A stretch of 64,000 nucleotides of DNA, taken from Nakamurella alba (lineage in GTDB: Bacteria > Actinomycetota > Actinomycetes > Mycobacteriales > Nakamurellaceae). The notes beneath the pieces were generated by a model, which saw only the letters and a program-made list of their open reading frames with translations, had not been told where the DNA came from and searched no databases. Positions 22,776 to 32,517 of the stretch are shown one piece after another; position 1 is the stretch's first letter, and each line of letters begins with the position of its first letter. The position numbers were made by a program, and so were the translations under genes. The stretch covers positions 1 through 64,000 of the forward strand of contig NZ_WLYK01000016.1 of NCBI RefSeq assembly GCF_009707545.1. The letters are read 5' to 3'.

Positions 22776-23705
22776 TCACTTCACCAGCAGCCCGAACTCG
22801 TCGAGCACCGCGGCCAGCTCGGCCAGCTTCGTCTCGTCGTCCAGCGGCAGCAGCGGCTTGCGCGGGTACCCGGCCGGGTAGCCGATCAGGTTCAGCGAGG
22901 CCTTGAGCTGGCTCTGGAACGACCGGCCGAACCGCGGCCGCTTCGCCTCGTCCCACAGCTGCAGGTCCAGCGCGCGTTCACGGGCACCGAGCTCGGCGGC
23001 CCGGTCCAGGTCGCCTGCCCAGACGGACTCGAAGAAGTCCGGCAGGGTGCGGCCGAGCAGCTCCCAGCCGCCGATGAACCCGTCGCCGCCGACGCTGCGC
23101 ATCGCCTCGACGCCGCGGGCGCCGAGCAGGTTCGGCCCGAACACCCGCACCTTGTCGACCAGCTCCGGGAGCACGCCGAAGAACAGGTCGTCGGTGGTGG
23201 AGTTCTTGAGCGCCACCACCTCCGGGATGTCGGCGAGCCGCACCATCAGGGCGGCGGACAGGTCGGTGCCGGTGCGCCGCGGGATGTTGTAAACCATGGC
23301 CGGCAGCCCGGCGGCGGACGCGACATGCCGGAACAGGATCTCGATCTCGTCGTCACCGGGCCGCAGGTACGGCGGCGGGCTGAGCATGATGCCGTCGGCA
23401 CCGTCGACCTTCGCCTGCACGGCGAGGGCGGTGGCGACCTCCTGGTCCATGGACGAGCAGCCGACGATCACCGGCACCCGGCCGGCCGTCACCTCGACGA
23501 TGCGGGCCGAGGTGGCCACCCGCTCGGCGTCGGTCTGCGAGTGCCACTCGCCGGTCGAGCCGTTGGCCAGCAGGCCGTGCACGCCGGAGTCGAGGAACTT
23601 CTCGACCACGACATCCAGCGCCGGCCAGTCGATCTCCCCGTCGCGGTCGAAGGGGGTGGGGACAGCGGCCCAGTACCCGCGCCACTGCACGTCGTTGCGG
23701 TTCAC
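22776..23705 (-). CDS. Dihydrodipicolinate-synthase-family lyase/aldolase
   Basis: A 309-residue TIM barrel of the DapA/NAL superfamily. Visible marks are the phosphate-like loop LLANGSTGEWHSQ, the Tyr in MVYNIPRRTGT and the Schiff-base Lys in EVVALKNSTTDD. Members form or split C-C bonds next to a keto acid or deaminate pyrroline carboxylates, as in hydroxyproline catabolism (LhpC). Because a HcnABC-like dehydrogenase follows, a similar role as deaminase/hydrolase of a cyclic imine acid is possible. GTG start overlaps the decarboxylase stop by four bases. Confidence 0.85.
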   Translation of the reverse strand: MNRNDVQWRGYWAAVPTPFDRDGEIDWPALDVVVEKFLDSGVHGLLANGSTGEWHSQTDAERVATSARIVEVTAGRVPVIVGCSSMDQEVATALAVQAKVDGADGIMLSPPPYLRPGDDEIEILFRHVASAAGLPAMVYNIPRRTGTDLSAALMVRLADIPEVVALKNSTTDDLFFGVLPELVDKVRVFGPNLLGARGVEAMRSVGGDGFIGGWELLGRTLPDFFESVWAGDLDRAAELGARERALDLQLWDEAKRPRFGRSFQSQLKASLNLIGYPAGYPRKPLLPLDDETKLAELAAVLDEFGLLVK

Positions 23706-25156
23706 ACCATTCCTCTCGAGAGCCGGTCGGAGACCTCCGCCGGCGATGTCGGTGCCGTCCCGGCACCGGTGAGTCGGGGCGGCAGCACGTCCCGGGCGAA
23801 GACCTCCGCCGGGTCCTCGCGCCGCCGGACGATGTCCACCTGATCCGGCCCGACCAGCACCACGGCCGGCCGGGGCAGGGCATTGAACTGGTTGGAGATC
23901 GAGTCCGCGTACATGCCCGCATCCAGCACGGCCAGCAGGTCGCCGCGCGCCAGCTCGGGCAGCTCACGGTCCCTGCCGAGCACCGAGTCGATGCACGTCG
24001 GCCCGACCACCGAGGCGGTGACCGTGGCCGGGTCGGTCATCCGGGAGGCCGGCAGCACGTGGTGCACCAGGCCGTTGATGTCGATGCGCGGCAACAGGTT
24101 CGTGGACAGGTCGGTGGCGATCCAACGCCGACCGGCGTCGTGACGGACGGCGCCGACCCGGCCGAGCAGCACCCCGGCGTTGCCGGTCACGTACCGCCCC
24201 GGCTCCACCCACAGCTGCGGCAGCGGCAGTCCGGCCGGCTCCAGCGAGGTGCGCAGCGCGCCGCAGACCGCGGCCGCGTACTCCTCCACCGGGTGCTCGT
24301 TGAGCGCGAGCGAGCGCGACTCCGGGTCCCGTTCCCGGGACCAGCCGCCGCCGACATCGACCACCCCGGGCCAGAACCCGGTGCGCGTGTGCAGCTCCAC
24401 CACGGTCCGGCCGAGCTCGGCCGACCAGGCCGCGAGGAACGTCGGGTCCTGGGTCACCCGCGGCACGTGCAGGTGGAAGCCGGTGAGCCGGACCGCCGGG
24501 CTGGCCAGCATGCGGGTGATCTGTTCGGCAGCACGGGGGATCGTGAAGCCCCACTTCTTGCGCTCCAGGTAGTCCTGCAGGGCCGCGCCGCTCGTGCCGG
24601 TGCTGTCCGAGGAGAAGGTGGACCAGTCGGCCGGCAGCACCTTGAGCCGCAGCTTGACCGCCACCGGATCGCCGGAACCGGCGTCCTTCCATGCCTTCTC
24701 GAGCAGGTCGAGCTCGTCCTCGGCGTCCACGTTGACCCCGACCCCGGTGGCCACCGCGCGGGCGAGGTCGTCGGCGGATTTGTTGCCGCCGTTCATCACC
24801 ACGATCCGCGGGTCCATGCCCGCGGTGAGCGCCGGGTACAGCTCGCCGGCACCGAAACAGTCGGCCCCGGCGCCCTCCTCGGCCAACACCGCAGCGACCG
24901 CGACAGCGTTGTTCGACTTCACCGCGTACAGCACGGTGACCGGCTCCGGCCACTGCGTCTCGAACGCGGCGCGGAAGCGGCGCAGGTTGGCCCGCAGCGT
25001 CGATTCCACCAACACCGACAGCGGGGAGCCGAACGTGTCGAGCAGCTCGTCCGCCGGCCGGCCGCCGACGGTCAGCGTGCCGCGCCCGTCGACACCGAGA
25101 TCATCGGTGCGGGTGCGGATCCCGTCGAGGACGGTCTGCCCGGAAGGGCCGGTCAT
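23702..25156 (-). CDS. Fold-III PLP-dependent decarboxylase (Orn/DAP/Arg decarboxylase group 2)
   Basis: A 484-residue alanine-racemase-fold decarboxylase. PLP Lys is in VLYAVKSNNAVAVA, the phosphate-binding Gly run in VVDVGGGWSRERD, the active-site Cys-x-x-Asp in GPTCIDSVLGRD, and the C-terminal AGMYADSISNQFNALPRP. This is the architecture of diaminopimelate and ornithine decarboxylases; the specificity helix differs and I cannot name the substrate. Its position inside a transport/hydantoinase operon, and not beside lysine genes, argues for a catabolic alpha-decarboxylation. It overlaps its neighbours on both sides by four bases. Confidence 0.85.
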   Translation of the reverse strand: MTGPSGQTVLDGIRTRTDDLGVDGRGTLTVGGRPADELLDTFGSPLSVLVESTLRANLRRFRAAFETQWPEPVTVLYAVKSNNAVAVAAVLAEEGAGADCFGAGELYPALTAGMDPRIVVMNGGNKSADDLARAVATGVGVNVDAEDELDLLEKAWKDAGSGDPVAVKLRLKVLPADWSTFSSDSTGTSGAALQDYLERKKWGFTIPRAAEQITRMLASPAVRLTGFHLHVPRVTQDPTFLAAWSAELGRTVVELHTRTGFWPGVVDVGGGWSRERDPESRSLALNEHPVEEYAAAVCGALRTSLEPAGLPLPQLWVEPGRYVTGNAGVLLGRVGAVRHDAGRRWIATDLSTNLLPRIDINGLVHHVLPASRMTDPATVTASVVGPTCIDSVLGRDRELPELARGDLLAVLDAGMYADSISNQFNALPRPAVVLVGPDQVDIVRRREDPAEVFARDVLPPRLTGAGTAPTSPAEVSDRLSRGMV

Positions 25157-25983
25157 GCGCGTTTCTCCAATGCTGGCAGTTCCTGGTGCGCGGCGGTCTC
25201 GCGGACCTCGGGGACCGGGGTGGCGGCGAGCAGCGATCGGGTGTACTCGTGCTGCGGGTCGCCGAAGATGGCGTCGGTGGTGCCGCTCTCCACCACGCTG
25301 CCGGCACGCATCACCAGCACCCGGTCGCAGAGCTGCCGCACCACCGCCAGGTCGTGCGAGATGAACATCATCGCCAGGCCGTACTCGTCGCGGGAGTCCA
25401 GCAGCAGGTTGCAGATCTGCGCCTGGATCGAGACGTCCAGCGCCGACACCACCTCGTCGCAGACCAGCAGCCGGGGCTTGACCGCCAGCGCGCGGGCGAT
25501 GCCGATGCGCTGCCGCTGCCCGCCGGAGAACGACCGCGGGTAGGCGGACGCGGCGGAGGCGTGCAGGCCGACCTGCTCGAGCAGCTCGCCGATCACCGTG
25601 CGGCGGCCGGCCTTGTCGAGCTCCGGCCGGTGGGTCTGCAGGCCCTCGCCGATGATCTGCTCGACGGTCATCCGCGGGTTCAGCGAGGCGAACGGGTCCT
25701 GGAAGACCATCTTGATCTCGCGGTGCAGCCGCCGCTTCTCCTCCCGCGCGGGATGCAGCACGTCGACACCGTCGAAGGTGATCGACCCGCCGGTGGGCCG
25801 GACCAGGCCGGTGACGCAGCGCGCCGTGGTGGTCTTGCCGCAGCCGGATTCGCCGACCAGGCCGACGATCTCGCCGGCCTCCAGCTGCAGGTCGACGTGG
25901 TCGACCGCGCGCACCTCGCGGGCGCTGCCGCCGCGGCCGCTGCGGTAGACCTGCTGCAGGTCGCTGATGGACAACAGGCTCAT
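25153..25983 (-). CDS. ABC importer ATPase (OppF/DppF type)
   Basis: A 276-residue ATPase of the peptide/opine/nickel importer class: Walker A VGLVGESGCGKTTTARCVT, Q-loop KMVFQDPFASLNPRMTV, signature RSFSGGQRQRIGIARAL, Walker B PRLLVCDEVVSALDVS and H-loop FISHDLAVV. The VQDPxxSLNPR form is specific for this importer family. ATGA overlap with the neighbouring ATPase gene. It works with the second ATPase to power the two permeases encoded just upstream. Confidence 0.93.
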   Translation of the reverse strand: MSLLSISDLQQVYRSGRGGSAREVRAVDHVDLQLEAGEIVGLVGESGCGKTTTARCVTGLVRPTGGSITFDGVDVLHPAREEKRRLHREIKMVFQDPFASLNPRMTVEQIIGEGLQTHRPELDKAGRRTVIGELLEQVGLHASAASAYPRSFSGGQRQRIGIARALAVKPRLLVCDEVVSALDVSIQAQICNLLLDSRDEYGLAMMFISHDLAVVRQLCDRVLVMRAGSVVESGTTDAIFGDPQHEYTRSLLAATPVPEVRETAAHQELPALEKRA

Positions 25984-27023
25984 CGGGCACGCTCCCAGAG
26001 CTGTTCGCCGGCGGCCAGCGGGTGGTGACAGGCCACCAAGTGCCCTGCATCTCTTCCGGGCCGGGCGGCGAGAGCCGGGAGCACGGCACGACAGTCGTCC
26101 TGGGCGTGCGGGCAACGCGGCGCGAACGCGCAGCCGGCCGGGACCTGCCCGGCCCGCACCGGCTCGCCCGCCATCGAGGCGAAACGGCGGTGCCGTGGCT
26201 CGTCCACCCGGGGCACCGAGGACAGCAGACCGGAGGCGTACGGGTGCAGCGGGGTGTTGAACAGCGCTGCGGTGGGCGCGTTCTCGACGATGCGCCCGGC
26301 GTACATCACCAATGTCCGCTCGCAGAAGTCCGCCACCACACCCAGGTCGTGGGTGATCATCAGCACCGCGGTGCCGAGATCGGTGGAGATCTGCCGCAGC
26401 AGGTCCAGGATCTGCGCCGACAGCCGCACGTCCAGCGCGGTGGTCGGCTCGTCGGCGATCAACAGCTTCGGCCGGCCGGCCAGCGCGATCGCGATCACCA
26501 CCCGCTGCCGCTGCCCGCCGGACAGCTCGTGCGGGTAGCTGCGGGACCGGTTCGCCGGGTCCGGGATGCCCACCCGGTCCAGCAGTTCGATCGCCTCGGC
26601 GCCGATCTTCTTCGGGTCGCGGCCGTGCAGACGGAGTGCCTCGGCCACCTGGTCGCCGATGCGGCGCACCGGGTTCAGGCTGCTCAGCGGGTCCTGCATG
26701 ACCATCGCGACGGTGCCGCCGCGGATTTGCCGCAGCCGCTTCTGCTTCATGGCCAGGATGTCCTCGCCGGCCAGCCGGATCTCGCCGGTGGTGATCGCGC
26801 CCGGGCTGAGCCGCATGATCGACCGGGCGGTCACCGACTTCCCGGATCCGGACTCGCCGACCAGGGCCACCCGCTCGCCGTCGCCGATGGTGAAGTCGAT
26901 GCCGCGGACGGCGGTCAGCTCCTCGCCGGCCCGGCGGAAACCCACGGTCAGACTGCGCACGTCGAGCAGCGGCGTGCCGCCGGCCGACACCGGGCTCACC
27001 AGTTCGGAAGTGGCTGCGCTCAT
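25980..27023 (-). CDS. ABC importer ATPase (OppD/DppD type)
   Basis: A 347-residue ATPase: Walker A VALVGESGSGKSVTARSIM, Q-loop AMVMQDPLSSLNPVRRIG, signature HELSGGQRQRVVIAIALA, Walker B PKLLIADEPTTALDV, H-loop MITHDLGVV. The C-terminal oligopeptide/dipeptide extension includes the Cys-rich GCAFAPRCPHAQDDC, which in relatives holds an iron-sulfur cluster. ATGA overlap with the DppC-like permease gene. Together with the OppF-type gene it completes the importer. Confidence 0.93.
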   Translation of the reverse strand: MSAATSELVSPVSAGGTPLLDVRSLTVGFRRAGEELTAVRGIDFTIGDGERVALVGESGSGKSVTARSIMRLSPGAITTGEIRLAGEDILAMKQKRLRQIRGGTVAMVMQDPLSSLNPVRRIGDQVAEALRLHGRDPKKIGAEAIELLDRVGIPDPANRSRSYPHELSGGQRQRVVIAIALAGRPKLLIADEPTTALDVRLSAQILDLLRQISTDLGTAVLMITHDLGVVADFCERTLVMYAGRIVENAPTAALFNTPLHPYASGLLSSVPRVDEPRHRRFASMAGEPVRAGQVPAGCAFAPRCPHAQDDCRAVLPALAARPGRDAGHLVACHHPLAAGEQLWERAR

Positions 27024-27916
27024 GAGACCCTGGCCTCCTCTCGCCGACGGATCCACTCGCCCAGCAGGCCGAAGGCCAGGCCGGTCAGGGCCAGGGCGAC
27101 GCCCGGGAACACCGAGACCCACCAGGACGAGGTGATGAAGCGGTTGCCGGCGCTGATCATGGCGCCCCACTCGGCCATCGGCGGCTGCGCGCCGACACCG
27201 ATGAAGGACAGCCCGGCGATGGTCAGCGTCACCGACGAGACGTCGGAGGAGACCTGCACCAGCAGCGGTCCGCGGATGTCCGGCAGGATGTGCCGCCGGA
27301 CGAGAGCCGGGAGCCGGACACCCATCTCGCGGGCGGCCTCGACGTACTCCTTGGCCATCGTCTGCAGCAGCATGGCGCGCAGCAGCCGGGCGTAACGCGG
27401 CCACCAGGTGACGGCGACGCCGACCACGGCGGACTGCAGGCTCGGCCCCATGGCCGCGGCGATGCCGAGCGCCAGGATGAGCGACGGGAAGGCCAGCCCG
27501 ATGTCGGTGAACCGCATGAGCGCGGTGTCCACCACCCCGCCGGCCAGCACGCAGATCAGCGCGATGACGGCGCCGAGCAGCACGGCGAACACGATGACGA
27601 TCAGCGAGGTGGTCAGCGAGATGCGGCCGCCCTCGATCACCCGCGCCAGGATGTCCCGGCCGGACGCGTCGGTGCCGAACAGGTGCGCGCCGGACGGGGC
27701 CTGCAACCGCTGGGCGAACTCCACCCGGTCGGTGTTGGTGTCGAAAAGGATCGGCACCAGCACGAAGACCAGCACCAGCAGGCCGGCCAGCGCGGCGCCG
27801 GCGGGCTCCACGATGCGGGAGAACCCGTCGGCGTCGGACCGCACCCGGCGGCGCACGCCGCGCGCGGTCGCCTCGACGGGCGTGCCGTCCGGGGTGCTCT
27901 TCTCCAGGATGCTCAT
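27020..27916 (-). CDS. ABC importer permease (OppC/DppC type)
   Basis: A 298-residue permease with an N-terminal cytoplasmic segment, a first helix near residue 40 (AGLLVLVFVLVPILFD) and five further helices. The EAA loop that contacts the ATPases is EAAREMGVRLPALVRRHILP. The GTDASGRDILARVIEGGR segment is typical for the DppC subgroup of peptide/opine importers. It pairs with the permease at 27929-28945. Confidence 0.92.
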   Translation of the reverse strand: MSILEKSTPDGTPVEATARGVRRRVRSDADGFSRIVEPAGAALAGLLVLVFVLVPILFDTNTDRVEFAQRLQAPSGAHLFGTDASGRDILARVIEGGRISLTTSLIVIVFAVLLGAVIALICVLAGGVVDTALMRFTDIGLAFPSLILALGIAAAMGPSLQSAVVGVAVTWWPRYARLLRAMLLQTMAKEYVEAAREMGVRLPALVRRHILPDIRGPLLVQVSSDVSSVTLTIAGLSFIGVGAQPPMAEWGAMISAGNRFITSSWWVSVFPGVALALTGLAFGLLGEWIRRREEARVS

Positions 27917-27928
27917 GATCGCGTCACC

Positions 27929-28945
27929 TCAGCTCTTCACCGTGGAACGGAGTTTGGGATCAAGGGCGGCACAGAGGATGTCGACCACGATGTTGACCAG
28001 CACGAAGACCAGGCCGACGAACAGCACCACGCCGACGACCGCCGGCAGGTCCTTCTGCAGCACCGCGGTGACCGCGTAGTTGCCGATGCCGGGCAGGCCG
28101 AAGATCGACTCGACCAGCACGGTGCCGCCGACCATCCAGCCCAGCTGCATGCCGAGCAGGGTGATCGTCGGGATCAGCGCGTTGCGCATGGCGTACCGGG
28201 TGACCAGGAACCCCTCGCCCAGACCCTTGGCCCGGCCCAGCGTCACGTAGTCGGCGCCCAGTTGGCTGCTGGTGTTGGCACCGATCGTGCGCATCACCAG
28301 CGGGATGTAGGTGAGCGAGAGCGTCAGCGCCGGCAGCACCAGGTGGCCGACCGCGCTGCCGAGCGCGGCGAACTTGCCCTGCACCAGGGTGTCGATCGTC
28401 AGCATCCCGGTGATCGTCGACCCGCGGTCGACGGTCAGGTCGATGCGGCCGTTGAGCGGGAACCAGCCCCACTTCGCCGACAGCACCAGCTGCATGACGA
28501 TGCCGATCCAGAACGCGGGCAGACCGCCCGCGAAGATCATCGCGGACCGGATCACCCCGTCGATCCAGGTGTCCTTGTACAGCGCGGACAGCACCCCCAG
28601 CCCGACGCCGACCACGATGGTCAGGATCATGGCGACCAGCACCAGTTCCAGCGTCACCGGCGCCATCGACGCGAGGTCGGACGCCACGTTCTGCCGGGTG
28701 AAGACGGAGGTGCCGAAGTCGCCGTGCACCAGACCGCCGAGGTAGCTCACGTAGCGGGCGAGCAACGGCCGGTCCAGACCCATCTCCTGACGGATCCGTT
28801 CCACCGCCTCGTCCGAGGCGTTCTCCCCGGCGGCCTGGCGGGCCGGGTCACCCGGGATGACGTCGAGCATCAGGAAGGTGACGAAGCTGAGAACCAGCAG
28901 CACGCCCACCGACCAGAGCAGACGACTCAGGATGACCCGGCCCAT
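27929..28945 (-). CDS. ABC importer permease (OppB/DppB type)
   Basis: A 338-residue permease: first helix LLWSVGVLLVLSFVTFLML, the periplasmic VIPGDPARQAAGENASDEA stretch that is diagnostic for DppB, and the ATPase-contact loop LGRAKGLGEGFLVTRYAMRN. Six helices are predicted. It starts four bases after the solute-binding-protein gene and 12 bases before the second permease. Confidence 0.93.
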   Translation of the reverse strand: MGRVILSRLLWSVGVLLVLSFVTFLMLDVIPGDPARQAAGENASDEAVERIRQEMGLDRPLLARYVSYLGGLVHGDFGTSVFTRQNVASDLASMAPVTLELVLVAMILTIVVGVGLGVLSALYKDTWIDGVIRSAMIFAGGLPAFWIGIVMQLVLSAKWGWFPLNGRIDLTVDRGSTITGMLTIDTLVQGKFAALGSAVGHLVLPALTLSLTYIPLVMRTIGANTSSQLGADYVTLGRAKGLGEGFLVTRYAMRNALIPTITLLGMQLGWMVGGTVLVESIFGLPGIGNYAVTAVLQKDLPAVVGVVLFVGLVFVLVNIVVDILCAALDPKLRSTVKS

Positions 28946-28949
28946 GACG

Positions 28950-30635
28950 TCAGCCCTTCACGCTCAGGGCGTAGAAGTCGACCGACTTGTGCTGCGCCAC
29001 GTTGTAGGCGTAGCCGGCGACGCGCGGGCCGATGACGGCCATCGCCTTGTTGTCGGAGATCCAGACCGACGGGTAGTCGGCCACGATCAGCTCCTGGGCC
29101 TGCTGGTACATCTCGCAGGCCTGGTCCAGCGGCACGGTCTGCGCCTCCTCGACCAGCTTGTCGACCTCCGGGTTGGAGTACCGGGCGTAGTTGGTCTTGC
29201 CGATCAGGTTGGAGTCGTAGTTGATGTACAGCACCTCGTTGGGGTCCGGGAACAGCGGGTAGGCGTAGGAGAACGCCATGTCCGGGGTGGTCTCGGCACT
29301 GGACAGCAGCTCGGCGTAGGCCGGGTAGGCCATCGGCATGCCGTTGACCTGCAGGCCGATCTCGGTGAGCGCGGACTGCAGCAGCTCGAAGCCCTGCACC
29401 TCGTCCAGAAGGGTGTTGATGTAGACGATGTCGACGGTCTTGCCGGTCGCACCGGCCTCCTCGACCAGCGCCTTGGCGTCGGCCAGGTCGTAGGTCGGCA
29501 CCTGCAGGCCGTCCACCTGGCACGGCATCATCGAGTTCAGTGCGCCCTTGGCCGGGGTGCCGTAGCCGAGCAGGATGTTCTGCGCGAAGGTCTCGTAGTC
29601 GAAGGCCATCGCGACGGCCTGCCGCAGCTTCGGATCGGTCATGATGCCGGTCTCGTTGTTGAAATGGACGTACAGCCCCTCCAGCGAGTCCGAGGCGTCG
29701 ACGGTGAAGCCGTCCATCTGCTCGAACTGCGCGTAGGACTCACGCGGCACACCGAGACCGATGTCGGCCTGGCCGCTCTCGACCGCGGCCTGCTGGCTGG
29801 CGGCCTCGGACAGGTACTGGAAGACGACGGTCTGGACGTGGTTGCCGTCCCAGCCCTTCCAGTACTCCGGGAACGCCTCGAAGGTGGTCGACTGGTTCGC
29901 GACGTTCTCGCCCAGGGTGTACGGGCCGGAGCCGGCGTCGTTCGCGGCCAGGAAGGTGGCGCCGTTGTCGTCGCCGATGTTCTCCTGCACCAGCTTCGAG
30001 TCCAGCAGGTAGAGCCGCGACATCCGGCCCAGGAACGAGTGGTTGGCCTTGCTGAGGGTGACCTCGAGCTCGGTCGGGCTGACCACGGTGGACGAGTCGT
30101 ACTCGGCCAGGCCGCCGGCGATGCCGGTGCCGACCTCGGTGGTGCGGTCCAGGGTGAACTTGACGTCCTCGGCGGTCAGCGGGTTCCCACTGTGGAAGAC
30201 GACGTCGTCGCGCAGGGTGAAGTCGTAGGTCAGGCCGTCCTCGGACACCGTCCACTCGGTGGCGACCGAGGGGACCATCTCCGCGTCCGCACCGTCGGTG
30301 TAGGCGACCAGCGTGTCGTACAGCGGCCGCACCACCTTGTTGGTGGAGGAGTTGGTGGTGTTGATCGGGTCGAAGGTCGGCGGGAACACCGTGTCGACGA
30401 TGGTGATCGTGCCGGTGGGAGTGCCGCCGCCACCGGCGGTCTCGCTGCCGGTCCCGGACCCGGCGGTCTCGCTGCCGGCGGCGGCCGTGGTGGTGCCCGC
30501 CGGGGTGGTGCCGCCGGTGGAGACCGGGGTGTTGGAGCAGGCGGCCAGCAGCATGCCGGCGCCGGTCACGGCGGCGACCAGGGCGCCCCTGCGCCGGCCG
30601 GCCCGCGGCCGGATCCTGCGGTGGTCGATCGTCAT
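28950..30635 (-). CDS. Family-5 extracellular solute-binding lipoprotein
   Basis: A 561-residue peptide/opine/nickel-type binding protein. The signal peptide ends in the lipobox GMLLAACSNTP, so it is anchored to the membrane. A low-complexity linker of Gly, Thr, Ser, Ala follows (about residues 35-75), then the mature domain with DTVFPPTFDPINTTNSSTNK and YDFTLRDDVVFHSGNPLTAE, the family-5 pattern. It captures the substrate for the importer encoded downstream. The 145-base gap before it (30636-30780) is the only sizeable break in the operon and holds no ORF; two copies of TCAGTGCTT are seen there. It could carry an internal promoter or processing site. Confidence 0.92.
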   Translation of the reverse strand: MTIDHRRIRPRAGRRRGALVAAVTGAGMLLAACSNTPVSTGGTTPAGTTTAAAGSETAGSGTGSETAGGGGTPTGTITIVDTVFPPTFDPINTTNSSTNKVVRPLYDTLVAYTDGADAEMVPSVATEWTVSEDGLTYDFTLRDDVVFHSGNPLTAEDVKFTLDRTTEVGTGIAGGLAEYDSSTVVSPTELEVTLSKANHSFLGRMSRLYLLDSKLVQENIGDDNGATFLAANDAGSGPYTLGENVANQSTTFEAFPEYWKGWDGNHVQTVVFQYLSEAASQQAAVESGQADIGLGVPRESYAQFEQMDGFTVDASDSLEGLYVHFNNETGIMTDPKLRQAVAMAFDYETFAQNILLGYGTPAKGALNSMMPCQVDGLQVPTYDLADAKALVEEAGATGKTVDIVYINTLLDEVQGFELLQSALTEIGLQVNGMPMAYPAYAELLSSAETTPDMAFSYAYPLFPDPNEVLYINYDSNLIGKTNYARYSNPEVDKLVEEAQTVPLDQACEMYQQAQELIVADYPSVWISDNKAMAVIGPRVAGYAYNVAQHKSVDFYALSVKG

Positions 30636-30780
30636 TGCGGTGTCACTTCCTCTCGGGGTGGGAAAGCTGTGGTGTCAGTGCTTGTCGGTGCGTTCAGTGC
30701 TTTTCGGTACTGGTCACTGCTGGTCCGGGCTGCTGCTGATCCCGGCGGTCGGAATGGCTTCCGGTGATGGTGCCGGCGGT

Positions 30781-32517
30781 TCAGGACGGGCGGCGCGAGG
30801 TGTCCACACCGGCGACGGCGCCGTCGGTGATCCGGACCCCGTAGGTCTCCCAGGCCTTCTCGACGGAGACGAAGCCGTCGAGGACGTCGTCGAGCACCTC
30901 GGCGGCCGGCCGCTCCAGCGGGTCGCCGTAGCCGCCGCCACCGCCGGTGAAGGTCACGAAGGACTCCCCCGGCTGCAGCGGGGCGCGGCGCATCCGCAGC
31001 GCCTTCGCCCGGTCGGTCTCCGGGTGGATGATCATGCCGCTGGGCTCGGCGGACCCGCCGCCGGCCAGACCGTGGGCGGTGCCCAGGGTCTTCTTCTTCA
31101 TCGACAGGATCTCGCCGGGGCGGGTGTAGCTGATCTCGCGCAGCACGCCGACGCCGCCGCGGTACCGGCCGGCGCCACCGGAGTCGGTGCGCAGCTGGAC
31201 CCGGTGGTGCAGCATCCCGGCCTTCTGCTCGAGCACCTCGATCGGGGTGTTGCGGCCGACGTTGACGTTCATGCACTGCTGCGCGGAGGCGCCGTCGTGC
31301 TTGTTGTTCGCGCCCCAGCCGATCGGCTCCAGGCTGGAGATCACGAAGATGCCCTTGCCGCCGTCACCCTCGACGACACCCATGAAGCCCGGCTCGTCGC
31401 CCGCGGTGGACGCCCCCAGCTCCGGGATCGCCTGCGCCACTGCGGTCTTCACCATGTCCAGGGCGATGTGCCCGGTCCACAGGGTGAAGGTCGGCGCCGG
31501 GTACACGGCGTGGAACAGTGATCCCTCGGGGGCGATGACCCGCAGCGGGGTGAAGTGCCCGGCGTTGGCGGTGTCGTTCGGCGTGGTCAGCGCCTTGAAG
31601 ATCAGCTTGGCCAGCGAGACCGTCGAGCCGAACGGCATGTTCACCGGGCCGCGCTGCTGGCCGGCCGATCCGGTGAAGTCGACGATGAACTCGTCGTCGG
31701 TGATGGTGACGGCGACCTGCATGTGCACCGGGTCCTCGCCGATGCCGTCGTCGTCGATCGCGTCGGTGGCGTGCCAGGTTCCCTTGGGCAGTGCCGCGAG
31801 GGCACGCCGGGTGCGCCGCTCGCCGTGCTCGATGATCCGCTCGACGGCGGCACCGATCAGCGGGCTGCCGAACTTCTGGTGCAGCTCCTGCATCCGGCGG
31901 GCACCGACCTCGATGCTGGACAGCATCGCGCCGAGGTCGCCGAAGACGATGTCCGGCATCCGCGAGTTGAACCGGATGAGGTCGTAGATGTCCTTGTCCG
32001 GCACGCCCTTCTTGACGATCTTCGTGCCGGGGAAGATCAGCCCCTCCTGGTGCATGTCGGTGGAGTCCAGCACGTAGCCGGCGTCCTTGGCACCCAGGTC
32101 CCGCCAGTGCGCCCGCTCGGCGAGGTAGCCGATGATCTCGCCGTCCAGGTGCACCGGCGCGAACAGCAGCGCGTCGTAGGAGTGCGCCGAGGACCAGTAC
32201 GGGTAGTTGAGCAGCAGTACGTCACCCGGGTCGAGGTTCTCCACCCCGACGTGGTCCAGGCCGTGCTTGATGCCGATGTCGTTGGACCCGAGGAAGGTGG
32301 CCACCCCGGCCGCCTCGGCGATCAGCCGGACGTCCTTGTCGTACATCGACAGACCGAAGTCGAGGACCTCGTAGATGCCCGGGTTGAAGGCCGCGCGGAT
32401 CAGCGTGCGGCGCATCTGCTCGGTGATGGAGAGCAGGTTGTTGCGGATGACCTCGAGGGTGACGCCGTCGAGCTCGGGAACTGCTGACCGGTCTGGGGTC
32501 TCGGTGGGGGCGCTCAC
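30781..32517 (-). CDS. Hydantoinase B / oxoprolinase-family subunit (HyuB-like)
   Basis: A 578-residue member of the hydantoinase B family: LSITEQMRRTLIRAAFNPGI at the start, LLNYPYWSSAHSYDALLFAP, and the C-terminal GLAGGGSAEPSGM. With HyuA this family makes ATP-dependent hydrolases of cyclic amides (N-methylhydantoinase, 5-oxoprolinase) or, in acetone carboxylase, ketone carboxylation. GTG overlaps HyuA by four bases (GTGA). The pairing, and not either gene alone, supports an active enzyme. Confidence 0.9.
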   Translation of the reverse strand: MSAPTETPDRSAVPELDGVTLEVIRNNLLSITEQMRRTLIRAAFNPGIYEVLDFGLSMYDKDVRLIAEAAGVATFLGSNDIGIKHGLDHVGVENLDPGDVLLLNYPYWSSAHSYDALLFAPVHLDGEIIGYLAERAHWRDLGAKDAGYVLDSTDMHQEGLIFPGTKIVKKGVPDKDIYDLIRFNSRMPDIVFGDLGAMLSSIEVGARRMQELHQKFGSPLIGAAVERIIEHGERRTRRALAALPKGTWHATDAIDDDGIGEDPVHMQVAVTITDDEFIVDFTGSAGQQRGPVNMPFGSTVSLAKLIFKALTTPNDTANAGHFTPLRVIAPEGSLFHAVYPAPTFTLWTGHIALDMVKTAVAQAIPELGASTAGDEPGFMGVVEGDGGKGIFVISSLEPIGWGANNKHDGASAQQCMNVNVGRNTPIEVLEQKAGMLHHRVQLRTDSGGAGRYRGGVGVLREISYTRPGEILSMKKKTLGTAHGLAGGGSAEPSGMIIHPETDRAKALRMRRAPLQPGESFVTFTGGGGGYGDPLERPAAEVLDDVLDGFVSVEKAWETYGVRITDGAVAGVDTSRRPS

